NCBI RefSeq assembly: GCF_003932715.1
Contig: NZ_CP020700.1
Location: forward strand, 3,246,501-3,310,500
Reading direction: 5' to 3'
Source of the DNA: Streptomyces tsukubensis
GTDB taxonomy: Bacteria; Actinomycetota; Actinomycetes; Streptomycetales; Streptomycetaceae
DNA length: 64,000 bases
Part shown: positions 30,586 through 38,240 of the stretch, one piece after another
How the letters are laid out: every line of letters begins with the position of its first letter
How positions within the stretch are numbered: position 1 is the stretch's first letter
Made by a program: the position numbers and the translations under genes
The notes under the pieces: generated by a model
The model's input: only the letters and a program-made list of their open reading frames with translations
The model's database searches: none
Told to the model about the DNA's origin: nothing

Positions 30586-31845
30586 ATGACCGCGACCCAG
30601 ACCGGGACCGAATCCCCGGCCGAACAGCTCCCCGTCGCCATCGACCCCTTCGGCGCCGACATCAGGGCCGAGAGCGCCAGGCTCCGCGCGCTCGGGCCCC
30701 TCGTCCCCGTCGAGCTGCCCGGCGGCATTCCGGCCTGGGCTCCGACGTCGTACGACATCCTCCGGACCCTCATCCTGGACCCGCAGGTCAGCAAGGACCC
30801 GCGGAAACACTGGGCCCGGTTCGGGGAGATCGCGGACCGGCCGTCCTGGGGGTGGATCCTGAGCTGGGTCGGGGTGATCAACATGCTGTCGACGTACGGC
30901 CCCGACCACACCCGGCTGCGGAAACTGGTCGCGCCGAGCTTCACCGCCCGCCGGACCGAGAAGATGCGCCCGCGCGTCGAGGCCATCACGGAGGAGCTGC
31001 TCACGGCCCTCGGCGAGGCGGCGGAGCGCAGTGAGACGGTCGATCTGCGGTCCGGGTACGCGCAGGCGCTGCCGATGCGGATCATCTGCGAGCTGTTCGG
31101 GGTGCCGGACCAGCTCGTGGGCGACGTCGGCAGGCTGATCACCGCGATCATCAACACCAGCGATCAGAGCCCGGAGCACGCGGCTTCGGTGCAGCGGCAG
31201 ATCGGTACGGTGCTGCCCGCGCTGATCGCCTACAAGGCGGAACACCCCGGCGACGATCTGACGACGGAGCTGATCCGGGTCCACGACGAGGACGGCGACC
31301 GGCTCAGCGACGAAGAGCTGGTCCACACGCTGCTGCTGGTGATCGGCGCGGGGTACGAGACGACGGTCAATCTGATCGGGAACGCGGTGGTGCTGCTGCT
31401 GAGCCACCCGGAGCAGTTGGCGGCCGTCCGGTCGGGCGAGATCGGCTGGGACGCGGTCGTGGACGAGGTCCTGCGGGTGGCGCCGTCGATCGCCAGTCTG
31501 CCGCTGCGGTTCGCGGTCACCGACATCGACATCGCGGGCGTCACCATCCCGGCGGGCGACGCGATCCTGACGACGTACGCGGCCGCGGGATCCGACCCGG
31601 CGCACTACGGGGACGAGGCGACGGCCTTCGACGCCCGCCGCGGCGCGGACGACTCCCTTGCCTTCGGCATCGGCGTGCACCGCTGCATCGGCGCGCCGCT
31701 GGCGCGGGTGGAGGCCCTGACCGCGCTGCCGCGCCTCTTCGAGCGCTTCCCGGGGATGCGGCTCGCGGTGCCGGCGGAGGAGTTGCAGCAGGTGCCGTCG
31801 TTCATCGCGTACGGCTGGCAGGAGATCCCGATCGTGCTGGGCTAG
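30586..31845 (+). CDS. Conservon cytochrome P450 (CYP154-like)
   Basis: 419 residues, RBS CAGGAG upstream, 2 bp after the previous stop. Canonical P450: I-helix LLVIGAGYETTVNLIGNAV, K-helix DEVLRVAPS with ExxR, haem loop FGIGVHRCIGAPLARVE with Cys at ~367. Pairing of a noncanonical P450 with a canonical CYP154-type P450 at the end of a conservon recalls the S. coelicolor cvn9/cvn10-type arrangements. Its stop codon overlaps the stop of the convergent acyl-CoA ligase gene, leaving no room for an intergenic terminator. Confidence 0.9.
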   Translation: MTATQTGTESPAEQLPVAIDPFGADIRAESARLRALGPLVPVELPGGIPAWAPTSYDILRTLILDPQVSKDPRKHWARFGEIADRPSWGWILSWVGVINMLSTYGPDHTRLRKLVAPSFTARRTEKMRPRVEAITEELLTALGEAAERSETVDLRSGYAQALPMRIICELFGVPDQLVGDVGRLITAIINTSDQSPEHAASVQRQIGTVLPALIAYKAEHPGDDLTTELIRVHDEDGDRLSDEELVHTLLLVIGAGYETTVNLIGNAVVLLLSHPEQLAAVRSGEIGWDAVVDEVLRVAPSIASLPLRFAVTDIDIAGVTIPAGDAILTTYAAAGSDPAHYGDEATAFDARRGADDSLAFGIGVHRCIGAPLARVEALTALPRLFERFPGMRLAVPAEELQQVPSFIAYGWQEIPIVLG

Positions 31846-33839
31846 TGACCTGAGTCGGGCGCGGGTTCCGGTGGGCTGCCGGGGCCCGCGGCCGCGGCGC
31901 GGCGCAGTTCGCCCTTGAGGACCTTGCCCGAGGCGTTCCGCGGCAGTTCGGGGACGAACTCGACCTGCCGCGGCACCTTGTAGTTGGCCATCTCCCGCCG
32001 GGCCCAGGCGATGAGGTCGTCGGCGGTGAGGCCGGTGCCGGGGCGGCGGACGGCGTAGGCCTTGCCGACCTCTCCGAGGCGGGCGTCCGGAACGCCGATC
32101 ACGGCCACGTCGACGAGGTCCGGATGGGCCCCGATGAGCTGTTCGATCTCGGCCGGATAGGCGTTGAAGCCACCGACGATGAACATGTCCTTGATGCGGT
32201 CGGTGATCCGGAGGTTGCCGTCGGCGTCGAGGATGCCGATGTCTCCGGTGTGCAGCCAGCCGTCCGGATCGACGGCGGCGGCGGTCGCCTCGGGGTCCTC
32301 GAAGTAGCCGCTCATCACGTGGTATCCGCGCACCAGCACCTCCCCCGGTTCGCCGGGCGCGGCCAGGACCCGGACCTCCGTGCCGGGCAGGGCGCGGCCG
32401 GAGGTGCGGGCGATGGTGCCGGGGTCGTCGCCGCGGCGGCACATGGTGACGAAGCCGCCCGCCTCGGAGAGTCCGTAGGCGGTCAGTACGGTGCCGATGT
32501 TCAGTTCGGTACGGAGCCGTTCGACGAGCTGAAGCGGGACGACGGCGGCGCCGGTGACGACGAGCCGCAGCGTCGACAGGTCGTGGGCGTCGCGGGACGG
32601 GTGGTCCAGCAGGGTCCGGTGGAGGGTCGGCGGCCCGGGCAGGACGGAGATCCGTTCGGCGGCGATATTGGCGAGGACGGTGTCCGTGCCGGAGACCGGC
32701 TGGGGGACCATCGTGGCGCCACGGGTGAGGCAGGCGATGATGCCCGCCTTGTAGCCGAAGGTGTGGAAGAACGGATTGACGACGAGGTAGCGGTCGTCGG
32801 CGCGGAGTCCGGCGAGTTCGCTCCAGAGGTCGTAGGCGCGCAGGGTCTGCGCATGGGTGATGACGGCGCCCTTGGGGCGGCCGGTGGTGCCGGAGGTGAA
32901 GATGATGTCGGAGGGGTCGCCGGGTTCGACGGTGTCGGCCCGGGCGCGTACCTCGTCGGGGTGGACGGCGGCTCCGGCGGCGAGGAAGTCGCGCCAGGTG
33001 AGACAGGATTCGGGCGCGGTGTCGTCGAGGACGACGATCTGCCGCAGCTCGGGGAGTTCGGGGTCCGCGCGGCGCAGGGACGCGATGTAGGAGGTGCCGA
33101 GGAAGGTGCCGGTGACGAAGAGGAGCCGGGCTCGGCAGCGGCGCAGGACGTAGGCGGCCTCGGCGCCTTTGAAGCGGGTGTTGAGGGGGACGAGTACGGC
33201 CCCGGCGGTGACGGCGCCGAGGGCGGAGACGATCCACTCCGGGGTGTTGGGTGCCCAGACGGCGACGCGGTCGCCCTTGCGGACGCCGGAGGCGATACAG
33301 GCGGCGGCGGCGCGTTCGACCTGCCGGCCGAGTTCGGCGTAGCTCACGCGGGTACGCCCGCCGTCGGCGACGACGGCTTCGCGGTGCGCGTGCTCGGCGG
33401 CGGCATGCCGGACGAGCCGGGGAATGGTCCCCCAGACGAGATCCCCACGGGGGTCCCATGCAGGTGCGGGCCCGTGCGGGTCCGCACCCGCGGGTCCGTG
33501 CCGGGGAGGGGCGTAGGGCGCAGGGTCCGTACCGCGTGCAGGGCCCTGCGCGGGGCCGGATACGGGCCCGGATACGGCGGTGTCCATCGGCGCAGGACCC
33601 TGCGCCTTGCCGGGGCCGGACGCGGGATCCGTACGGCCTGCGGGTACGGGCTCCCGCCCGGCCGCAGATACGGCGCCCGGTGCCGCACCGGCCTCCGGCA
33701 CCGGGTCCCTACCGCTCGCCTGGCCCGGCGCAGGCACCGGGCTCTGTCCGGGCGGGGCGGTCGGGGACGTACCACCTGCCGGTGCGGGTCCCCGCCCGAC
33801 CCGTGCCGGGTTCGTGTCCATCGGGCGTGATTCCGTCAT
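31842..33839 (-). CDS. Acyl-CoA ligase (AMP-forming, FadD3-like)
   Basis: 665 residues from the ATG at 33839 (GGGAGG six bases upstream). Adenylate-forming ligase: IIFTSGTTGRPKGAVITHAQ P-loop, VLTAYGLSEAGGFVTMC, GWLHTGDIG, ITDRIKDMFIVGGFNAYPAE and NASGKVLKG with the catalytic Lys. The pattern around the active site resembles FadD3-type ligases acting on ring-derived carboxylic acids; that is a family-level impression. The first ~130 residues are a Pro/Gly/Ala-rich low-complexity extension absent from normal ligases. Divergent from the Ltp-DUF35-ECH operon, with two operators between them. Confidence 0.88.
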   Translation of the reverse strand: MTESRPMDTNPARVGRGPAPAGGTSPTAPPGQSPVPAPGQASGRDPVPEAGAAPGAVSAAGREPVPAGRTDPASGPGKAQGPAPMDTAVSGPVSGPAQGPARGTDPAPYAPPRHGPAGADPHGPAPAWDPRGDLVWGTIPRLVRHAAAEHAHREAVVADGGRTRVSYAELGRQVERAAAACIASGVRKGDRVAVWAPNTPEWIVSALGAVTAGAVLVPLNTRFKGAEAAYVLRRCRARLLFVTGTFLGTSYIASLRRADPELPELRQIVVLDDTAPESCLTWRDFLAAGAAVHPDEVRARADTVEPGDPSDIIFTSGTTGRPKGAVITHAQTLRAYDLWSELAGLRADDRYLVVNPFFHTFGYKAGIIACLTRGATMVPQPVSGTDTVLANIAAERISVLPGPPTLHRTLLDHPSRDAHDLSTLRLVVTGAAVVPLQLVERLRTELNIGTVLTAYGLSEAGGFVTMCRRGDDPGTIARTSGRALPGTEVRVLAAPGEPGEVLVRGYHVMSGYFEDPEATAAAVDPDGWLHTGDIGILDADGNLRITDRIKDMFIVGGFNAYPAEIEQLIGAHPDLVDVAVIGVPDARLGEVGKAYAVRRPGTGLTADDLIAWARREMANYKVPRQVEFVPELPRNASGKVLKGELRRAAAAGPGSPPEPAPDSGH

Positions 33840-33876
33840 CCCGTGCCTCCCGTCACCACCACCGCACCACACGGAG

Positions 33877-33918
33877 CTGACTATCCGTCAGATTAGCGGT
33901 AGCCTGACGCGCTGTCAG
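33877..33918. promoter_or_regulatory. Regulon operators, copies 5 and 6 (both perfect)
   Basis: CTGAC-TATCC-GTCAG at 33877-33891 and CTGAC-GCGCT-GTCAG at 33904-33918, 27 bp apart, between the divergent acyl-CoA ligase (ATG at 33839) and Ltp thiolase (GTG at 33947). One copy is close to each start, so each probably controls one promoter. Confidence 0.78.
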
Positions 33919-33946
33919 CAGTCGGCATCGAACAGCGGAGGGGCCC

Positions 33947-35095
33947 GTGGCCGGTCTCAAGGACGCGACGGCAATCGCCGGCATCGGCCGTACCGCCTTC
34001 GCGAAACAGCTGCCCGAATCCGAACGGACCCTCGCCTGCCGGGCCATCGTCGCCGCCCTCGACGACGCCGGTATCGCCGCCTCCGAGGTGGACGCCTTCG
34101 CCTCGTACACCATGGAGGAGACCGACGAAGTCGAGATCGCCAAGGCGATCGGCGCCGGAGACGTCACCTTCTTCTCCAAGGTCGGCTACGGCGGCGGCGG
34201 TTCCTGTGCCACCCTCGCCCATCTCGCGGCCGCCGTCGCCACCGGACAGGCGAGCGTGGGCGTCGCCTGGCGGTCCCGCAAACGCGGCAGCGGCCCCCGC
34301 CCCTGGCGGAACACCGCCGTCCAACTGCCCACCCCCGGCCAGTGGACCCGCCCCTTCGGGCTGCTCCGCCCCGCCGACGAGATCGGTATGCTCGCCCGCC
34401 GCTACATGCACGAGTACGGCGCCACCCGCGACCACTTCTTCAACGTCGCCCTCGCCTGCCGCAACCGGGCCAACCAGAACCCCGCGGCGATGATGTACGA
34501 CCGCCCGCTCACCCGCGATATGTACATGACCTCGCGCTGGATCAGCGAGCCGCTCTGCCTCTTCGACAACTGCCTGGAGACCGACGGCGCCCTCGCCTGC
34601 GTCGTCGTCTCCGCCGAACGCGCCCGCGACTGCCGCCAGAAGCCCGTCTATCTCCACTCCGTCGCCCAGGGCCTGCCCGCCCAGCACCACGGCATGGTCA
34701 ACTACTGGAACGACGACCCGCTCACCGGCCCCGCCTGGACCGCCGCCCGTCAGCTGTGGAAGACCGCCGACTTCGGCCCCGACGACGTCGACGTCGCCCA
34801 GATCTACGACGCCTTCACCCCCCTGATCCCGCTCTCCCTGGAGGGCTACGGCTTCTGCGGCCGCGGCGAGGGCGCGGCCTTCACCGAGGGCGGGGCCCTG
34901 GAGATCGGCGGCAGGCTGCCGCTCAACACGGCGGGCGGCGGCCTCTCGGAGGCGTACGTCCACGGCTTCAACCTGATCACCGAGGGGGTGCGGCAGCTGC
35001 GCGGCACCTCCACCGCCCAGGTGCCGTCCGCCTCGACCTGCCTGGTCACGGCGGGCGAGGGTGTGCCCACCTCGGCCGTACTGCTGAGGAGCTGA
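33947..35095 (+). CDS. Ltp-type thiolase/lipid-transfer protein (retro-aldolase candidate)
   Basis: 382 residues from the GTG at 33947 with GGAGGGG upstream. SCPx/thiolase-like fold: ATAIAGIGRTAFAKQLPESE, ALDDAGIAASEVDAFASYT, VGYGGGGSCATLAHLAAAV, then YDAFTPLIPLSLEGYGFC and GGRLPLNTAGGGLSEAYVHG. Ltp2 of steroid degraders is a retro-aldolase that needs a DUF35 partner; here a DUF35 gene follows after 3 bp, supporting a complex that shortens a side chain from a beta-hydroxy acyl-CoA. The catalytic thiolase Cys at the canonical place is not evident, as in Ltp2. Confidence 0.87.
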   Translation: MAGLKDATAIAGIGRTAFAKQLPESERTLACRAIVAALDDAGIAASEVDAFASYTMEETDEVEIAKAIGAGDVTFFSKVGYGGGGSCATLAHLAAAVATGQASVGVAWRSRKRGSGPRPWRNTAVQLPTPGQWTRPFGLLRPADEIGMLARRYMHEYGATRDHFFNVALACRNRANQNPAAMMYDRPLTRDMYMTSRWISEPLCLFDNCLETDGALACVVVSAERARDCRQKPVYLHSVAQGLPAQHHGMVNYWNDDPLTGPAWTAARQLWKTADFGPDDVDVAQIYDAFTPLIPLSLEGYGFCGRGEGAAFTEGGALEIGGRLPLNTAGGGLSEAYVHGFNLITEGVRQLRGTSTAQVPSASTCLVTAGEGVPTSAVLLRS

Positions 35096-35098
35096 CCG

Positions 35099-35536
35099 AT
35101 GAGCCTGCTGAGTCCGGTCGTCGACGGCGACGGCGCGCCCTTCTGGGAGTACGCCTCCCGCGGCGAACTCCGCGTCCAGACCTGCGCCGACTGCGCCGAG
35201 CCGCGGTTCCCGCCCCGGCCCTGCTGCCCGTACTGCCAGTCCTTCGACTCCGATTGGCGGCCGGTGAGCGGGCGGGGCCGGATCTGGTCGTACGTCGTAC
35301 CGCATCCGCCGCTGCTGCCCGGCTACGCGGAACTCGCCCCGTACAACACCGTCCTCGTCGAACTCACCGACGCGCCCCGGATCCGGCTCGTCGGCAATGT
35401 GGTGACGGCCGCCGACGCCCCGCTGGACTCCGTCGACCCGGCGAGGCTGCGGATCGGCGCGGGCGTACGGGTGGTGTTCGCGCCCCCGGACGAACAGGGG
35501 CTGCGGCTGCCGCGCTGGCTGCTGGAGCGGCCGTGA
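35099..35536 (+). CDS. DUF35 OB-fold zinc-ribbon protein
   Basis: 145 residues. Rubredoxin-like zinc ribbon with Cys29, Cys32, Cys43 and Cys46 (CADC, CPYC), then the OB fold (GRGRIWSYVVPHPPLLPGY, YNTVLVELTDAPRIRLVGNV). Homologues (ChsH2 DUF35 part) bind Ltp2 and acyl-CoA. Encoded directly after the Ltp gene and overlapping the start of the hydratase gene, so stoichiometric co-expression is likely. Confidence 0.9.
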   Translation: MSLLSPVVDGDGAPFWEYASRGELRVQTCADCAEPRFPPRPCCPYCQSFDSDWRPVSGRGRIWSYVVPHPPLLPGYAELAPYNTVLVELTDAPRIRLVGNVVTAADAPLDSVDPARLRIGAGVRVVFAPPDEQGLRLPRWLLERP

Positions 35537-36351
35537 CGGACCTGCCCGGGCAGACCGCCGGGGCCGGGGTGCGGATCGACCGCGACGCCGTCGCGGACAC
35601 CGGGGTCGCGGTCGTCGTCCTCGACCGGCCCGACCGGCTCAACGCCCTCGACCTGCCCGCGGCCGCCGCGCTCGCCGCCGCCTGGCGCGCCTTCCGCCGC
35701 GACGACTCCGTCCGGGCCGTCGTCCTCACCGGCTCCGGCACCCGGGCCTTCTGCACCGGGATCGACCGCTCGGTCCGGGTGCCGCAGCCCACGTCCCCGT
35801 ACAGCATCGACGATCCGCTGCTCACGATCGGCCCCAAGGCCAACGACCTGTGGAAACCGGTCGTCGCCGCGGTCGAGGGCATGGCCTGCGGCGGGGCGTT
35901 CTATCTGCTCGGGGAGTGCGAGTTCCTGATCGCCTCGCGCGAGGCGTCGTTCTTCGACCCGCATACGGCGTACGGCATGGTCAGCGCGTACGAGTCGGTG
36001 CTGCTGGCCCAGCGGATGCCGTACGGGGAGGCGGCCCGGCTGGCGCTGACCGGCACGGCGGAACGGCTTTCCGCGGTACGGGCCTACGAGACGGGGCTGG
36101 TCTCCGAGCTGACGGAGCCCGGCGGGGCGCGGGCCGCCGCGCTCCGGGTCGCGGCGGTCATCGCAGCCCAGCCGCCGCTCGCGGTCCAGGGCACGGTACG
36201 GGCGGTCTGGGCCGCCCGGGAGGCCGCGCGGTCCCATGCCCTCGCCCTGGCCCCGCATCTCATCGCCCTGGGGAATCTGCCCCCGGAGGAACAGGCGCGG
36301 CTGTTCGAAGCGCGGAAGGAGGGGGCGCCCCCGGAGCACCGGCTGCGGTGA
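35533..36351 (+). CDS. Enoyl-CoA hydratase/isomerase family protein
   Basis: 272 residues from a GTG overlapping the DUF35 stop (GTGA). Crotonase fold: VVVLDRPDRLNALDLPAAAA, oxyanion-hole segments RAFCTGIDRS and AAVEGMACGGAFYLLGECEF. One of the canonical catalytic Glu positions follows GGxxLL; here the loop reads GECEFLIAS, so hydratase activity is plausible but not certain. Third gene of the Ltp operon, expected to hydrate an enoyl-CoA before the retro-aldol step. Confidence 0.88.
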   Translation: MTDLPGQTAGAGVRIDRDAVADTGVAVVVLDRPDRLNALDLPAAAALAAAWRAFRRDDSVRAVVLTGSGTRAFCTGIDRSVRVPQPTSPYSIDDPLLTIGPKANDLWKPVVAAVEGMACGGAFYLLGECEFLIASREASFFDPHTAYGMVSAYESVLLAQRMPYGEAARLALTGTAERLSAVRAYETGLVSELTEPGGARAAALRVAAVIAAQPPLAVQGTVRAVWAAREAARSHALALAPHLIALGNLPPEEQARLFEARKEGAPPEHRLR

Positions 36352-36372
36352 GGGCCGGGGGCGCGGCCGGGG

Positions 36373-37638
36373 TCACCGGCGGGCCGCGTACTCCCAGAAG
36401 CCGCGCATCAGCGGGGGTGCGCTCGGGCCGGTCAGCGCGGTGTTGGTGAGCAGTACGGCGACCGTGCCGGTCGACGGTACGAGATGGGCGGAGGTGCCGG
36501 TGCCGCCGATCCACCCGTACCGGCCGGGAACGTTCCACGGCGCGGAGGGTTCGACGTCGACCGAGCCGCCGAAGCCCCAGCCCTGTCCGTCCAGGAACAC
36601 CGCCCCGGCCTTGCGCTGGTCGGCGGTCAGATGGTCGGTGGTCATCAGGCCGACGGACTCCGGGGTCAGGATCCGGCGGCCGTCCGGGCCGTCGCCGCGG
36701 GCGAGCAGCATGGTCAGGAAGGCGCGCAGATCCCCGGCGGTGCCGACCAGACCGCCGGAGCCGGAGGCGAACGCGGGCTCCCGGCTCCACATCCCGTCGG
36801 GGGCGTCCCAGAGGGAGAGCCCGCCGCCCTGCTCCGGTTCGCCGTCGCCCGTTCCGTCTTTGTCCGTTCCGCCGTTGCCCGTTCCGTCGTCGTCCGTTCC
36901 GTCGCCGTCCGGACCGCCGTGGTCCGGTTCGTCCGGCCGGTAGAGCGCGGTGAAGCGGTCGAGCTTCGCCGCCGGGACGCTGAACGCGGTGTCGGCCATC
37001 CCCAGCGGTTCGAAGAGCCGCTCGGCGAGGAACTCCGCGAACGGCTGTCCCGTAACCCGGGCGACCAGCACGCCCTGGATATCGGAGGTGGTGTTGTAGA
37101 GGAACTGCTCGCCGGGCTGGTGGAGCAGGGGGATCCGGGCCAGGGCCGCCAGCCAGGTGTCGGGTGCCGGGATGCCCGCGGGCTCGGGCGGGTTCTGCGG
37201 CAGCCCGGCGGCGAGCGCCCGGACGGCGGGCAGCGAGAAGTCCGCGGGGTAGCCCCAGCCGGCGCGGGCGGTCAGCAGATCGCAGACGGTGATGGGCCGG
37301 ACGGCGGGGAGGACGTCACCGGCGGGCGCGTCCGGGGTCCGTACCACCATCGGCGCGGCCAGTTCGGGCAGCCAGCGGGCCACCGGATCGCGGAGGGCGA
37401 TCCGCCCCTCGTCGACGAGGAGCATCACGGCGGCGGCGGTGACCGGTTTGGTGAGGGACGCGATCCGGAAGATGCTGTCGGGGGCGATGTCGTCGGGGCC
37501 GCCGAGGGTGCGGCTGCCCGTGGCGGCGATCTCGGCGGTGTCGCCGCGGGCGACGAGCCCCACGGCCCCGGTCGCCTGCCCCCGGCGCACCCCGTCCGCC
37601 AGCAGGGCTCGCAGCCCGGTCTCCGGTGCCTCGGTCAT
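36373..37638 (-). CDS. Serine hydrolase (class C beta-lactamase family)
   Basis: 421 residues from the ATG at 37638. SxxK motif in RIASLTKPVTAA (nucleophile Ser), YxN motif in FLYNTTSDIQG, and a later GGTGTSAHL at the third motif position. Typical of esterases and D-Ala-D-Ala-peptidase relatives, not necessarily beta-lactamases. No signal peptide, so cytosolic. A Gly/Asp/Thr-rich low-complexity insertion (about 35 residues, near residue 240-275) interrupts the domain. Convergent with the ECH gene; no regulon operator was seen in front of it. Confidence 0.86.
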   Translation of the reverse strand: MTEAPETGLRALLADGVRRGQATGAVGLVARGDTAEIAATGSRTLGGPDDIAPDSIFRIASLTKPVTAAAVMLLVDEGRIALRDPVARWLPELAAPMVVRTPDAPAGDVLPAVRPITVCDLLTARAGWGYPADFSLPAVRALAAGLPQNPPEPAGIPAPDTWLAALARIPLLHQPGEQFLYNTTSDIQGVLVARVTGQPFAEFLAERLFEPLGMADTAFSVPAAKLDRFTALYRPDEPDHGGPDGDGTDDDGTGNGGTDKDGTGDGEPEQGGGLSLWDAPDGMWSREPAFASGSGGLVGTAGDLRAFLTMLLARGDGPDGRRILTPESVGLMTTDHLTADQRKAGAVFLDGQGWGFGGSVDVEPSAPWNVPGRYGWIGGTGTSAHLVPSTGTVAVLLTNTALTGPSAPPLMRGFWEYAARR

Positions 37639-37923
37639 CACGGTCTTCCTTTCGCCGTCGCGGTCGCCGCGGTGGTCGTGGCCGCGGCGGTACGGGAGGG
37701 TGGACTCCCGCGGGCGCGGATCCTCATCGGAGGAGCGGGCGGCGCGTGCGGTACCCGGCCGACCCGGCCCGCGCTCGGCACCGTACCGCCGGATCGGGTA
37801 CGGGCTCGCGCGCCGCGGCGGGGACACGGCCGTGATCGGGCCGGGGGCATGGTCCGGGGCGGCCGGGGTGCGGCCGCGGGCGCGAACCGCCGCACCCGGT
37901 ACGGGCTCGCGCCACGCGTCCCC

Positions 37924-38159
37924 GCACGGCGCCGCTCCCCCGGGCGGACACCGTCCGGCCCGCCCGGATGCGCGCGCCGGCTGTCGCGAACCGCTCAGGA
38001 CCGTACCGCCTCGGGTACGCGCGCCGCAGCGGGGAAACAACCCGAACCGGACAAAGGCCTGCACGGCACCGCTCCCCCGGGCGGACACCGTCCGGCCCGC
38101 CCGGATGCGCGCGCCGGCTGTCGCGAACCGCTCAGGACCGTACCGCCTCGGGTACGCGC
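37924..38159. repeat. Two 99-bp direct repeats
   Basis: 37924-38022 and 38061-38159 are identical except for one base, 137 bp apart, in the 600-bp gap between the serine hydrolase and afsK. They include GCGCGCGCCGGCTGTCGCGA and a CGTACCGCCTCGGGTACG inverted repeat. Several overlapping frames are open here but none has a gene-like start or composition; I see no gene in 37639-38240. Possibly duplicated regulatory or noncoding sequence downstream of afsK. Confidence 0.75.
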
Positions 38160-38240
38160 CCACTCAGCACGGCCGGGACGGCCGCAGGGCACCACTCCCG
38201 GCGGCACGGACCGCCGAACGCCCCGCGCCCCCGGGCGCGG

